The notes under the pieces: model-generated | The model's database searches: none | What the model was told of the DNA's origin: nothing | What the model saw: only the letters and a program-made list of their open reading frames with translations | Source of the DNA: Blastopirellula sp. J2-11 | GTDB taxonomy: Bacteria; Planctomycetota; Planctomycetia; Pirellulales; Pirellulaceae | Direction of reading: 5' to 3' | Assembly (NCBI RefSeq): GCF_024584705.1 | Contig: NZ_CP097384.1 | Span: forward strand, 2,542,001-2,606,000 | Length of the DNA: 64,000 nt | Part shown: positions 8,436-16,522 of the stretch, piece after piece | Position numbering within the stretch: position 1 is the first letter of the stretch | Layout of the letters: every line of letters begins with the position of its first letter | Translations under genes and position numbers: made by a program

Positions 8436-8984
8436 ATGCACCCATCGATTGACGGCAACGACGCCGGCAAGCACACCAGTTTTGCCGAACAGTACATCGT
8501 TCACCAGGAACGGTTGCGGGGGTACGTCAGCTCCCTGGTTACCAACTGGAGCGATGCTGAAGAGGTGTTTCAGCGGACCAGTCTTTGCTTGTGGCGAAAA
8601 TGGGATTCGTTTGACGCGTCGCGCGGGTTTCTGCCGTGGGCGTTTGGCGTCGCACGCATCGAGGCGAAAAGTTTTTTGTCGGAAAAGGGACGTCGCCAGC
8701 AAATGCTCAGTGACGCCGCGATGGAAGCGCTGGAAGGCGCGATCATTCAGAACAGCGATGTGATCGACGATCGACTCTCGGCGCTGGAGCATTGCGTCAA
8801 CAAGCTGCAGGTCGCCAATCGGGCGCTGCTGCGGGCTTTGTACCAAAAGAACGCATCGATTGAACAAGCGGCAAGCAGCTTTGGGCTAACGCCGAACGCG
8901 GTTTACAAACGGGTCCGAAAAATCCGCGAACTGCTTCATCGCTGCATTGATCGACAGCTGTCGCCTGCGGGAGATCAAGCGTGA
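8436..8984 (+). CDS. ECF sigma-70 factor, planctomycete type (cassette 1)
   Basis: A 182-residue ECF sigma factor with only regions 2 and 4. Region 2 is seen in NWSDAEEVFQRTSLCLWRKW and LPWAFGVARIEAK, and region 4 in the helix-turn-helix SIEQAASSFGLTPNAVYKRV with RKIRELL. It resembles the group of sigma factors abundant in Rhodopirellula and Verrucomicrobia. The ATG at 8436 aligns with the start of the paralogue at 12347. The TGA overlaps the GTG of the next gene, so the sigma and its membrane partner are translationally coupled. Expected role: directs RNA polymerase to an envelope-related regulon, possibly its own cassette. See the paralogue at 12347. Confidence 0.92.
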   Translation: MHPSIDGNDAGKHTSFAEQYIVHQERLRGYVSSLVTNWSDAEEVFQRTSLCLWRKWDSFDASRGFLPWAFGVARIEAKSFLSEKGRRQQMLSDAAMEALEGAIIQNSDVIDDRLSALEHCVNKLQVANRALLRALYQKNASIEQAASSFGLTPNAVYKRVRKIRELLHRCIDRQLSPAGDQA

Positions 8985-10429
8985 GCAGTCCGAAGTCTCC
9001 CTATGGCGAGATGGTCAACGATATTGAGATTTGCGACCTGATCGACGCTTGCATCAGCAATCAAGCGACCCCAGCCCAATGGCTGCATCTGAGTCGGTTG
9101 ATCGTCGAGCGCGAGGATGTGCGCGCCTGTTTTGCGGTTCAATCGATGGCCAACGCGCGACTCGCGAATCTGCTGCAGTTGGGAGAAGAAAATGATCTGG
9201 GTGTCTTCGCACAAATCGAGCAAGAGCCGGTGACGCGGATCGAACCATCACCACCCCAGAAGAAGCGGCGAATCGGGGTGAGCTCTGAGGCGCTGATAAC
9301 CTTGTGTTGCGGCGTTGCGGTCGTGCTGATTGTTTGCGTATTGGCGATTGGCAGTTGGCTTGTCTTTCCATCGATCGACAATCGGCCGATTGCAGCAAGT
9401 GGGCCGGTGCCGCCGGCCGCCGTGATTCGACAAGTCGAAGCAGGCGGCGGAGAAATCGCGAGCTTTACAGAGCAAGAGCTTTTCGCCGCCAAGATAATGG
9501 AACTGCCGCGCGGCAAATATGAAGCGACCACGTCGGTGGGCGCGACGATCAAGCTGGCCGGACCGATACGATTTCGGGTGGAGGATCATCTGACCTGGCG
9601 ACTGTTCGCCGGCAAGATGGTTGTCCACGTACCGCCGTCGGCCAAGGGTTTTACGGTGATGACCGAGAATGCCGCGATTGTCGACCTGGGAACCGAATTT
9701 GGCGTGATTGTCGACGAACTAGGCGTCACCAGCGTTGCAGTGTTCGAAGGACGGATCGATCTCACATCGGGAGAAATGAAGCGATCGCTGGTTATCGGCG
9801 ATGGATTTACCGTTCGCGAAAAAGGTCGGATCGATCATCTGCCGATCATCGATCCGATGCGGTTTGAAGAGCCGATCGAAGAATTGAATCCGCCGATCAT
9901 TACCGATGTGCAAAACAACAGTCCGATTTCGTTCGGCACTTGCCAGATCATTCGCGGCGGCTTTCAAGAAGATTCACTCGCCTATGTTGATCGTGCGCAT
10001 CAATGGAACGGCGTCGACGAGAGCGGTCTGCCGGCGGAATTACTTGGTTTAGATTATGTGCGGATGGTGAACGATTGGAAATTCGACGAGCAGATTCTGG
10101 GCCGCGACGATCTGGAGATGACGGTAACCTTCGCCCGGCCGGTTGTCGTTTATCTGTTGGCCGACGAACGCGTTGAGCCGCCGATTTGGTTGCGACGCAA
10201 CTTTGCTAAAACCGGCATGCAAGTGGGATTGGACGAAGGAGATCATCACTGCGTGCGGACCGGGTTGAGCTACAAAAAAGAGCAAGCGACAGGGCCAGGC
10301 AATTCCATTGACGAGGTCATGCGAGTTTGGAAAACCGAACTCCCAAGCGGGGGCGAACTGAAGATCGGGCCCTACGGCAGCAAGAGCAGCGGCTGGGTCG
10401 TGCCGTGTCTATTGGCGCGTCCCCTGTAA
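8981..10429 (+). CDS. FecR-like transmembrane regulator, putative anti-sigma (cassette 1)
   Basis: A 482-residue protein with three parts. A cytoplasmic N-terminus (about 1-100, with DLIDACISNQATPAQW) has the position and size of an anti-sigma region. One transmembrane helix follows (about 104-127). The extracytoplasmic part contains a FecR-type beta domain (about 180-275: KLAGPIRFRVEDHLTWRLF, VDLGTEFGVIVD, VAVFEGRIDL) and a C-terminal module (about 310-480) shared only with its paralogue here. The GTG start overlaps the sigma stop (GTGA). By analogy with FecI/FecR it may transmit an outside signal to the sigma factor. That direction, and whether it inhibits or activates, is inference. Confidence 0.85.
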   Translation: MSSPKSPYGEMVNDIEICDLIDACISNQATPAQWLHLSRLIVEREDVRACFAVQSMANARLANLLQLGEENDLGVFAQIEQEPVTRIEPSPPQKKRRIGVSSEALITLCCGVAVVLIVCVLAIGSWLVFPSIDNRPIAASGPVPPAAVIRQVEAGGGEIASFTEQELFAAKIMELPRGKYEATTSVGATIKLAGPIRFRVEDHLTWRLFAGKMVVHVPPSAKGFTVMTENAAIVDLGTEFGVIVDELGVTSVAVFEGRIDLTSGEMKRSLVIGDGFTVREKGRIDHLPIIDPMRFEEPIEELNPPIITDVQNNSPISFGTCQIIRGGFQEDSLAYVDRAHQWNGVDESGLPAELLGLDYVRMVNDWKFDEQILGRDDLEMTVTFARPVVVYLLADERVEPPIWLRRNFAKTGMQVGLDEGDHHCVRTGLSYKKEQATGPGNSIDEVMRVWKTELPSGGELKIGPYGSKSSGWVVPCLLARPL

Positions 10430-10490
10430 AAGTTCGTTGGGTCAGTATTCTTATTCTCATTTCTTTTCATTCCTAGAGAAAGTTTGTTGG

Positions 10491-11486
10491 ATGTCCTTAT
10501 TTCGAAAGAAGGGTTTCACCTTGGTGGAGCTACTCGTAGTGATCGCGATCATCGGCGTATTGATCGCTCTGCTGCTGCCAGCGGTGCAACAAGCGCGCGA
10601 GGCGGCTCGTCGTATGCAATGCACCAACCACTTAAAACAACTTGGATTGTCGCTGCACAACTATCATGACACCTTCGGCGCGTTTCCGGCGATCAGCTAC
10701 GATCACGAAGTGAACGGCGGCGATGAGTCGAAACACGCGAGTTGGAGTTGGGGAACGCTGATTTTGCCGCAAATGGAGCAAAGCGCCGCTCATGATATCC
10801 TCGCTCCTAGTAGTCCGAATCGGTTGCACGAAGCGGTGACCAATGCGACCAAACTGAATGTGTTGCAGACTCCGCTGTCTACCTGGCGCTGCCCGTCTGA
10901 CACGGGGCCCGAATTGAACTCGCACTACAAGATCAACGACGGTTCAGGAACGGCCGCCAACCGCAAAGAGTTGGCGACCGCCAACTATGTAGGAGTGAAT
11001 AGCGCCGGTGACATCGATCGAACAACGACGCATAACGGCATTTTTGTGCCGGGAACGAATGTGGATGGAAACAAGCGTTGGGTCGTTGCGATGCGGGATA
11101 TTCTGGACGGGACTAGCAACACGGCGATGGTCGGCGAACGTGCTTGGATGCAAAGCGGCGTTGAGATCGGCGCCGCTGTCGTGTTTGGCCATAACGGCAA
11201 CGCCGATATCGAAAAAAATCACGACTATGACGATGGGTTCATCACTGTTGTAGGGGGAGGAAAACCGCATATCAATACGATTGAAATCTGTGGAACCGAT
11301 TGCGACGACATTGATGGTCGGCAAGGTTTTTCGAGCATGCATCCCGGCGGAACGCAGTTCCTGTTGGGAGATGGTTCCGTTCATTTTGTGAGCGAGAATA
11401 TCGATCACACAATCGGGATGGGGACCGATTCGACCTACGAGCGACTGTTGAATCGCTACGACGGGCAACCGGTAGGTTCGTACTAA
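10491..11486 (+). CDS. DUF1559 pseudopilin-like protein (cassette 1)
   Basis: A 331-residue DUF1559 protein, a family greatly expanded in planctomycetes. The N-terminus KKGFTLVELLVVIAIIGVLI is a type IV prepilin/type II secretion pseudopilin cleavage and methylation signal, so processing by a prepilin peptidase before the phenylalanine is expected. The body has the family landmarks AREAARRMQCTNHLKQLGL, LHNYHDTFGAFP, LDGTSNTAMVGE and, near the end, HPGGTQFLLGDGSVHF. I start at the ATG at 10491 because it gives the usual short positive leader. It lies 61 bases after the FecR-like gene. The family's role is unknown; surface or pseudopilus location is inferred. Confidence 0.92.
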   Translation: MSLFRKKGFTLVELLVVIAIIGVLIALLLPAVQQAREAARRMQCTNHLKQLGLSLHNYHDTFGAFPAISYDHEVNGGDESKHASWSWGTLILPQMEQSAAHDILAPSSPNRLHEAVTNATKLNVLQTPLSTWRCPSDTGPELNSHYKINDGSGTAANRKELATANYVGVNSAGDIDRTTTHNGIFVPGTNVDGNKRWVVAMRDILDGTSNTAMVGERAWMQSGVEIGAAVVFGHNGNADIEKNHDYDDGFITVVGGGKPHINTIEICGTDCDDIDGRQGFSSMHPGGTQFLLGDGSVHFVSENIDHTIGMGTDSTYERLLNRYDGQPVGSY

Positions 11487-11562
11487 ACCTCGCTGCGAAC
11501 AGCAACGCAGACTTTGGGCGTTTTGCGCCGTGATCGCCATGGAATTCATAGAGGAAATCACA

Positions 11563-11991
11563 ATGAATCGTATCCTTCAAACCAGCGGCTGGCTGGTGTT
11601 GACGCTTCTGAGCGTCATGATGAGCGGCTGCAGCACCGACGAGATTCCGTTGGGCGAAGTACATGGTCAGATCAAACTGAATGGCCAGCCGGTCGATGGT
11701 TGTCTGGTGATGTTTGAACCGGTCGTGGGAGGCCGAAGCTCGACGGCTGTGACCGACATCGATGGCGAATACAAGTTGCAGTTCAAAGGGAATACCGCCG
11801 GCGCGATGTTGGGCAAGCACAAAGTGCGTCTCATCACGGGACGCCAAGGGCGAAGCGACGACAATGGCCGCATCGTTGAACCGGGCCGGAAAGAAGAATT
11901 GCCGAAAGAGTACAACACCGAGTCGACTCAAATCGTCGAAGTGACTTCCGGAGATAACCGGATCGATTTCGAGGTCGATGTCGCAAAGTAA
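11563..11991 (+). CDS. Small lipoprotein with carboxypeptidase-regulatory-like fold (cassette 1)
   Basis: A 142-residue secreted lipoprotein. The ATG at 11563 follows GAGGA at the right distance and opens a signal peptide ending in the lipobox-like MMSGC. The mature part (GEVHGQIKLNGQPVDGCLV, TDIDGEYKLQF, GKHKVRLITG) has the beta-sandwich pattern of carboxypeptidase regulatory-like (transthyretin-type) domains. Such small lipoproteins commonly follow DUF1559 genes in planctomycetes. It is the last gene of cassette 1, with a terminator after it. Its partner is probably the DUF1559 protein (context inference). Confidence 0.88.
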   Translation: MNRILQTSGWLVLTLLSVMMSGCSTDEIPLGEVHGQIKLNGQPVDGCLVMFEPVVGGRSSTAVTDIDGEYKLQFKGNTAGAMLGKHKVRLITGRQGRSDDNGRIVEPGRKEELPKEYNTESTQIVEVTSGDNRIDFEVDVAK

Positions 11992-12021
11992 ACGCTTCGG
12001 CATCGTTGAGCAACACCCTGG

Positions 12022-12054
12022 AAAAACGGGGCGGTGAAAGCCGCTCCGTTTTTT
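12022..12054 (+). terminator. Terminator of cassette 1
   Basis: A 10-bp stem AACGGGGCGG/CCGCTCCGTT (one G-T pair) with a 6-base loop at 12025-12050 runs straight into TTTTTT. It lies 33 bases after the lipoprotein stop. Confidence 0.9.
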
Positions 12055-12232
12055 GTTGCGCGGCGCCATTTGCGGACTGTTCCCCTTCCCGGCTCGCTAT
12101 TTTATCAATGGTTCGCCGAAGGACGTGGACATGACAAGGTGACAGAATCTTGCCGGTCGCTGGCTCGAAGGAATCGGGCGACTCCCCCTAGATAAAGGGT
12201 TTTTCGTGAGGATTTTCACATATCGAGAGAAA
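12055..12232. other. Spacer between cassettes 1 and 2
   Basis: Non-coding DNA between the cassette 1 terminator and the cassette 2 leader element. I see no ORF with real-protein composition and no repeat. Confidence 0.4.
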
Positions 12233-12294
12233 TTAGAACATTTTTGAGGATTTCATGGCCAAACTAGGGCAATCCAGTGGAGTGCTCCTGAAAC
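12233..12294 (+). promoter_or_regulatory. Leader element B upstream of the second ECF sigma gene
   Basis: Counterpart of the element at 8333: TTAGAACATTT (12233), GGCCAAAC (12257), GAGTGCTCCTGAAAC (from 12280). The GTGCT block is again 65 bases upstream of the sigma ATG, while the sequence between it and the ATG has diverged. Conserved blocks with fixed spacing in otherwise unlike DNA suggest a promoter or a binding site. Confidence 0.45.
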
Positions 12295-12346
12295 TGAACC
12301 ATTTGGCCACATGCAAAAGGGCGGCCGCGGCCGCCGGCGAAACTTC

Positions 12347-12895
12347 ATGATTTCTACCCCTGATCCCGCTTCTTCAATGAACCAGGCAAGTTTTGCCGAG
12401 TCCTATATCGCCAACCAAGAACGTCTCAAGGCCTACGTCTATTCCCTGATTTTCAATTGGAACGACGCCGAGGAAGTGTTCCAACGGACCAGTCTTGGTC
12501 TCTGGAGAAAATGGGAGCAGTTTGATCCGCAGCGTGATTTTTTGCCTTGGGCTTTTGGAATGGCGCGCGTCGAAGCGAAGCGGTTTCTGGCCGAAAAGGG
12601 AAAGCAAGAATTGATGTTGAGCGACGCTGCGATGGAGTCGCTCGACATGGCGATGGTCGAAGGCGTCGACGGCTGGAACGAACGACTAGCGGCGTTAGAG
12701 CAGTGCGTCAAGAAACTTCCCTCGCTGCAGCGTTCGCTGCTGTGGGCTTCTTATAAAAAAGCGAACTCGGTGGAGCAAGTCGGCCAATTATTCGGCCTCT
12801 CGACCAACGCGGTTTACAAACGGCTACGACGTATTAGGGAACAACTTCACCAGTGCATTGATCTACAGCTCTCATTGTGGGGAGACGGCCAATGA
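12347..12895 (+). CDS. ECF sigma-70 factor, planctomycete type (cassette 2)
   Basis: A 182-residue paralogue of the sigma factor at 8436, the same length and alignable without gaps. Shared stretches include DAEEVFQRTSL, LWRKW, FLPWAFG, LSDAAME and TNAVYKR/TPNAVYKR. Region 4 reads SVEQVGQLFGLSTNAVYKRL. I use the ATG at 12347 because the 16 residues before the conserved SFAE match the paralogue in number; ATG 12377 is an alternative. The stop overlaps the ATG of the FecR-like gene (ATGA). Divergence in region 2.4 and in the recognition helix is modest, so the two factors may share promoters (inference). Confidence 0.92.
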   Translation: MISTPDPASSMNQASFAESYIANQERLKAYVYSLIFNWNDAEEVFQRTSLGLWRKWEQFDPQRDFLPWAFGMARVEAKRFLAEKGKQELMLSDAAMESLDMAMVEGVDGWNERLAALEQCVKKLPSLQRSLLWASYKKANSVEQVGQLFGLSTNAVYKRLRRIREQLHQCIDLQLSLWGDGQ

Positions 12896-14319
12896 GCGGA
12901 CGAGATGCAATTCAAGGCAAATTAGTCACGAACGCGGCGGTCCTGGATTTGATGGACCTCTGTTTGACAGATCGCGCGACTGCGGACCAGTGGCGAACTC
13001 TCAGCGAGTTGATTGTCGAGCAACCGGAGGTGCGGGATTGTCTTGCGGCGCAAGCGATCGCCAGCGCTAGACTGACGCTAATTGCGCAGCTGGACGAAAC
13101 GCACGAAGACCGATTGGTGGAACGTACTGGCGATAAGAAAGAGTCTTCGTCGACCTGGACCCAAGGAATATCGACACGCTTTCGGATTAGCCGCGCTGCG
13201 ATGGCGACATTGGCCATCGGCGTGACAATTATTCTGGTCAGTTGCGGTTTATTGATCGGTTTTCAATGGATGACGCCCAGCGGCAATCAGCCGCCGATCT
13301 TGGCGAGTGGACCGGTGCCGCCAGCGGTGAAGATTTACGGCTTTCCGGGCGAGCATGCTCCCCGCGAGTTTCATGGGGGTGGTGAAGAGATTGAACTTCC
13401 AAGTGGAAAATTTCGGGCTGAGACTTCAGCTGGCGCCCGCCTGCAGCTGACGGGGCCGCTGCGATTGCGGGTCGAGAGTCCGCTCGTTTGGCGTTTGTTT
13501 TATGGAAAGTTGATTGCGAACGTGCCGTCGGAGGGCTTTGGGTTTACGATCAAGACGAACCAGGCGAAGGTGGTCGACTTGGGGACCAAGTTTGGCGTCG
13601 CCGTCGACAAAGATGGCGACACTAAGGTAGTTGTTTACGAAGGGCACGTCGAATTGACCAGCGGCAGAGTCATACGACGGATGCTCGTTGGCGACGCGTT
13701 CATCATTCCAACTGCCGGAGAGATTGAGCCTTTAACGTTTGCGGATCCGTCCACCTTTTTGGAACCAGGCGAGATTCCTCCGTCGGTCATAAGCGACGTG
13801 CGGCACAACGGTATCGATCAGACAGCGACGTATCAGATTGTCCGCGGCGGCTTTCAAGAGGATGCATTGGCCTACACTGACCGCGTCCATCAATGGAACG
13901 GTGTTGTTTTTCCGGGCTTGTCGTCCTATCTCGTTGGTTTGGACTACGTGCGGATGGCCAATGACTGGAAATTCAACGCAGACAACAGCCTGCGAGATGA
14001 TTTAGAAATCACGTACGTTTTCGCTCGCCCTGCCGTCGCCTACTTGTTGGTCGATGATCGCTTGCCCAAGCCGAAATGGCTGCAAGACGATTTTGCAGAT
14101 ACCGGTTGGTTGGTTGGTCTCGACAAAGGGGATCATCGCGACTCGGAAACGAAGCTCAATTACCAATTAGAGCAAGCCAAAGGCCCTGGCGCCTCGGTCG
14201 ACGTGGTGTTGCGAGTTTGGCGAATTGTCCTTCCCCAAGGGGGAGAATTGAAAATTGGTCCGCTCGGTAGTCGTGCGGATGACTGGGTTGTGCCGTGTTT
14301 GGTGGCTCGTCCCATCTAG
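12892..14319 (+). CDS. FecR-like transmembrane regulator, putative anti-sigma (cassette 2)
   Basis: A 475-residue paralogue of the protein at 8981 with the same layout: cytoplasmic N-terminus (VLDLMDLCLTDRATADQW), a transmembrane helix at about 104-125, a proline-rich ASGPVPPAV segment just outside the membrane, a FecR-like domain (LQLTGPLRLRVESPLVWRLF, VVDLGTKFGVAVD) and a C-terminal module (IVRGGFQEDALAYTDRVHQW, LGLDYVRMANDWKF, GLDKGDH). The ATG overlaps the sigma stop; a GTG at 12877 is less likely. The ligand-side domains keep more identity than the linker before the membrane helix, which suggests both copies still sense something similar. Confidence 0.85.
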   Translation: MSGRDAIQGKLVTNAAVLDLMDLCLTDRATADQWRTLSELIVEQPEVRDCLAAQAIASARLTLIAQLDETHEDRLVERTGDKKESSSTWTQGISTRFRISRAAMATLAIGVTIILVSCGLLIGFQWMTPSGNQPPILASGPVPPAVKIYGFPGEHAPREFHGGGEEIELPSGKFRAETSAGARLQLTGPLRLRVESPLVWRLFYGKLIANVPSEGFGFTIKTNQAKVVDLGTKFGVAVDKDGDTKVVVYEGHVELTSGRVIRRMLVGDAFIIPTAGEIEPLTFADPSTFLEPGEIPPSVISDVRHNGIDQTATYQIVRGGFQEDALAYTDRVHQWNGVVFPGLSSYLVGLDYVRMANDWKFNADNSLRDDLEITYVFARPAVAYLLVDDRLPKPKWLQDDFADTGWLVGLDKGDHRDSETKLNYQLEQAKGPGASVDVVLRVWRIVLPQGGELKIGPLGSRADDWVVPCLVARPI

Positions 14320-14384
14320 CGCGGTGCGATTTCAAACTAGGCGTTTCAGGCATCGTTTTTTGATTTTTTATCTCAGGAATTGCA

Positions 14385-15395
14385 ATGGTAATAAAGACAA
14401 CCGCAAGGAAGGGCTTCACTTTGGTGGAGTTGTTAGTCGTGATTGCGATCATCGGCGTTTTGATTGCGCTGCTCCTTCCGGCCGTCCAGCAGGCCCGTGA
14501 AGCGGCTCGCCGGATGCAGTGCACCAATCATCTCAAGCAGCTCGCATTGGCGCTGCACAACTATCACGACACGTTCGGCGCTTTTCCGGCGATCAGCTAT
14601 GACCACGAAGTCAACGGCGGCGACGAAACCCGTCACGCTAGTTGGAGTTGGGGAACGATGATCCTGCCCCAGATCGAACAAACCGCCGCGTACGACATTC
14701 TTTCACCCAGCAAGCCTGACCGTATGCATGAAGCGGTGAACAAAGCGGAAAAGCTGCGCGTCTTGCAATCGCCGATCAGCAGTTGGCGCTGTCCGTCGGA
14801 CGTGGGACCCGCGCTGAACAGTCACTTGAAAATCAACAATGGTTCTGGAGACCAGTCGCAAGACGTCGAAGTTGCAACGGCCAATTATCTGGGGGTCAAT
14901 CATAGCGGAGACATTGGGCGGACGACCAAAAATGCGGCGGTCAACGGCATCTTTGTCGCAGGCACGAACGTTGCCCAGAACCGACGAATGGTTTGTCGCT
15001 TGCGTGACGTATTGGATGGGACGAGCAATACCGCGATGGTCGGCGAACGAGCATGGATGCTCGGTGGAGTGGAACTTGGCGCCGGCTTAATCTACGGCCA
15101 TACAGGCAACGAAGATATCGAAGATAGCCATAACTATATGGATGGGTTTATCGCCGTCGTCGGCGCCGGCAAAACGCACATCAACATGAACGACACGTGC
15201 GGCACAGCCTGCGATGACCGAGATGGTCGCCAAGGGTTTTCGAGCTTGCATCCCGGCGGAGCTCAGTTCACCTTTGCAGACGGCTCGGTTCACTTTCTCA
15301 ACGAAAATATCGACGACGATTTTGGCGGTCCCGTCGATACGACGTACGAACGGATCTTGTCTTGCAACGATGGTCAAGTGAACGGCGCCTATTAG
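14385..15395 (+). CDS. DUF1559 pseudopilin-like protein (cassette 2)
   Basis: A 336-residue DUF1559 protein and paralogue of the one at 10491. The N-terminal prepilin signal ARKGFTLVELLVVIAIIGVL is nearly identical, as are LHNYHDTFGAFPAISYDHE, LDGTSNTAMVGERAWM and the end region GFSSLHPGGAQFTFADGSVH. The ATG at 14385 has AGGA at a suitable distance (CAGGAATTGCA). It follows its FecR-like gene by 65 bases, as in cassette 1. Differences are concentrated in the middle third. Expected to be processed by prepilin peptidase and displayed at the envelope; its function is unknown. Confidence 0.92.
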   Translation: MVIKTTARKGFTLVELLVVIAIIGVLIALLLPAVQQAREAARRMQCTNHLKQLALALHNYHDTFGAFPAISYDHEVNGGDETRHASWSWGTMILPQIEQTAAYDILSPSKPDRMHEAVNKAEKLRVLQSPISSWRCPSDVGPALNSHLKINNGSGDQSQDVEVATANYLGVNHSGDIGRTTKNAAVNGIFVAGTNVAQNRRMVCRLRDVLDGTSNTAMVGERAWMLGGVELGAGLIYGHTGNEDIEDSHNYMDGFIAVVGAGKTHINMNDTCGTACDDRDGRQGFSSLHPGGAQFTFADGSVHFLNENIDDDFGGPVDTTYERILSCNDGQVNGAY

Positions 15396-15477
15396 TCGCT
15401 TGGTTGGAACGTACAATCTTACCCCATCGACGCCTCCCTTCTGCTTGGTTGGGAAGGGAGCGAAACAGGAGTTTTCG

Positions 15478-15906
15478 ATGAATCAGTTTTCTCGATGCAG
15501 TCAATGTCTTGCGATCGCATTATTCGGCTTTGCCCTGGCCGGCTGCGGCGATAGCAATACGCCGCCGCTTGGTGACGTACAAGGGCAAGTAACTTTCAAC
15601 GACGCACCGGTGGATGGTTGCAATGTCGTTTTCGTGCCGCTGGAAGGCGGCCGCAGCTCAAGCGCGGTGACCGACATGGACGGACGCTATGTCTTGAAGT
15701 TCAACGCAACATCAACCGGCGCGTTGGTGGGCGAGCATAAGGTTCAGTTAACGACGGCACGCGATCGAGTTGTCAGCGACGAAGGAACGTTACGAGATGC
15801 CGGCCGGAAAGAAGTTTTTCCGAAAGAATACAATTCCGAAACGACGCAGATCGTCGAAGTAGCCGGCTCGGACAACACGATTGATTTTCACGTCGTGGGC
15901 AAGTAA
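15478..15906 (+). CDS. Small lipoprotein with carboxypeptidase-regulatory-like fold (cassette 2)
   Basis: A 142-residue paralogue of the lipoprotein at 11563, with exactly the same length. AGGAG lies just upstream of the ATG at 15478. The signal peptide ends at ALAGCGD, a good lipobox (L-A-G-C). The mature part repeats the pattern LGDVQGQVTFND, VDGCNVVFVPLEGGRSS, TDMDGRYVLKF, GEHKVQL and the closing PKEYNSETTQIVEV. It ends cassette 2 and has a strong terminator after it. Probably a partner of the DUF1559 protein (inference from the repeated gene order). Confidence 0.88.
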   Translation: MNQFSRCSQCLAIALFGFALAGCGDSNTPPLGDVQGQVTFNDAPVDGCNVVFVPLEGGRSSSAVTDMDGRYVLKFNATSTGALVGEHKVQLTTARDRVVSDEGTLRDAGRKEVFPKEYNSETTQIVEVAGSDNTIDFHVVGK

Positions 15907-15941
15907 ACGGCGAAGACCCCCGACGATACGATCTAAGACCT

Positions 15942-15972
15942 AAACGCGGCAGTTGCAACTGCCGCGTTTTTT
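15942..15972 (+). terminator. Terminator of cassette 2
   Basis: A 26-base perfect palindrome, whose half is AACGCGGCAGTTG, runs directly into a T tract. It lies 36 bases after the lipoprotein stop. Confidence 0.9.
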
Positions 15973-16183
15973 GCTGCGCATGTCGCGCAAATGATGGTGA
16001 CGCGGGTGTCAGGAAAGTCCATTGGGAGGGGTTTCGCGTTCAGAAATGTTTGCCATCGCACCAATTGAATATAAAATAGCTGCCGGGTTGGCGAAACGCG
16101 CGGTGACTTTTCGTGTTTGCACCTTTGATTCGACTTGCTATTTCCTGCGCTGGAGGTTTTTCGATGGTTTGTAATTCGACGTT

Positions 16184-16393
16184 ATGACGACGATAGAGCA
16201 TCCAGATCAGTTGATCGAAGGGAAACGATACCGCTTCTTTGTGGATGTCGGTCAGTCGCAGTATGAATTGGAAGCGACATTCTTGCGTTTAGACCATCAT
16301 TTCCGCCGTCTGATCTGCGTCCTGCATATGGACGACGACGATTACAGCATCGAGTGGAACTGGGCGACGGAGATCACGCCGGTCGAAAATTAG
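16184..16393 (+). CDS. Small hypothetical protein
   Basis: A 69-residue acidic, soluble protein that I do not recognise (MTTIEHPDQLIEGKRYRFF ... DDDDYSIEWNWATEI). It has no signal peptide or membrane segment. The pattern of alternating charged and hydrophobic residues suggests a small beta fold. Its composition looks real, and a hairpin terminator follows the stop by three bases, which supports a real transcription unit. No clear ribosome-binding site is seen. Confidence 0.55.
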   Translation: MTTIEHPDQLIEGKRYRFFVDVGQSQYELEATFLRLDHHFRRLICVLHMDDDDYSIEWNWATEITPVEN

Positions 16394-16395
16394 TG

Positions 16396-16429
16396 TCTCC
16401 CCTGCTCTCTTTTATCTGGGGAGATTTTT
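16396..16429 (+). terminator. Terminator after small ORF
   Basis: A perfect 7-bp stem TCTCCCC/GGGGAGA (16396-16402 with 16418-16424) is followed by TTTTT. Confidence 0.7.
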
Positions 16430-16522
16430 CTGTCTCCTGGGGGAACCTTTCTCGCGTCTTAGGTAGCGCTGCGGATAGAATCGTCGCCAGTGACGATACT
16501 TTCCGCCCCCAAGAGCCAAGCC

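Noticed and set aside
8035-15972. Mobile island integrated at tRNA-Ser
   Set aside because: The duplicated cassettes lie near a tRNA, but there is no integrase, no direct repeat of the tRNA end and no base composition change.
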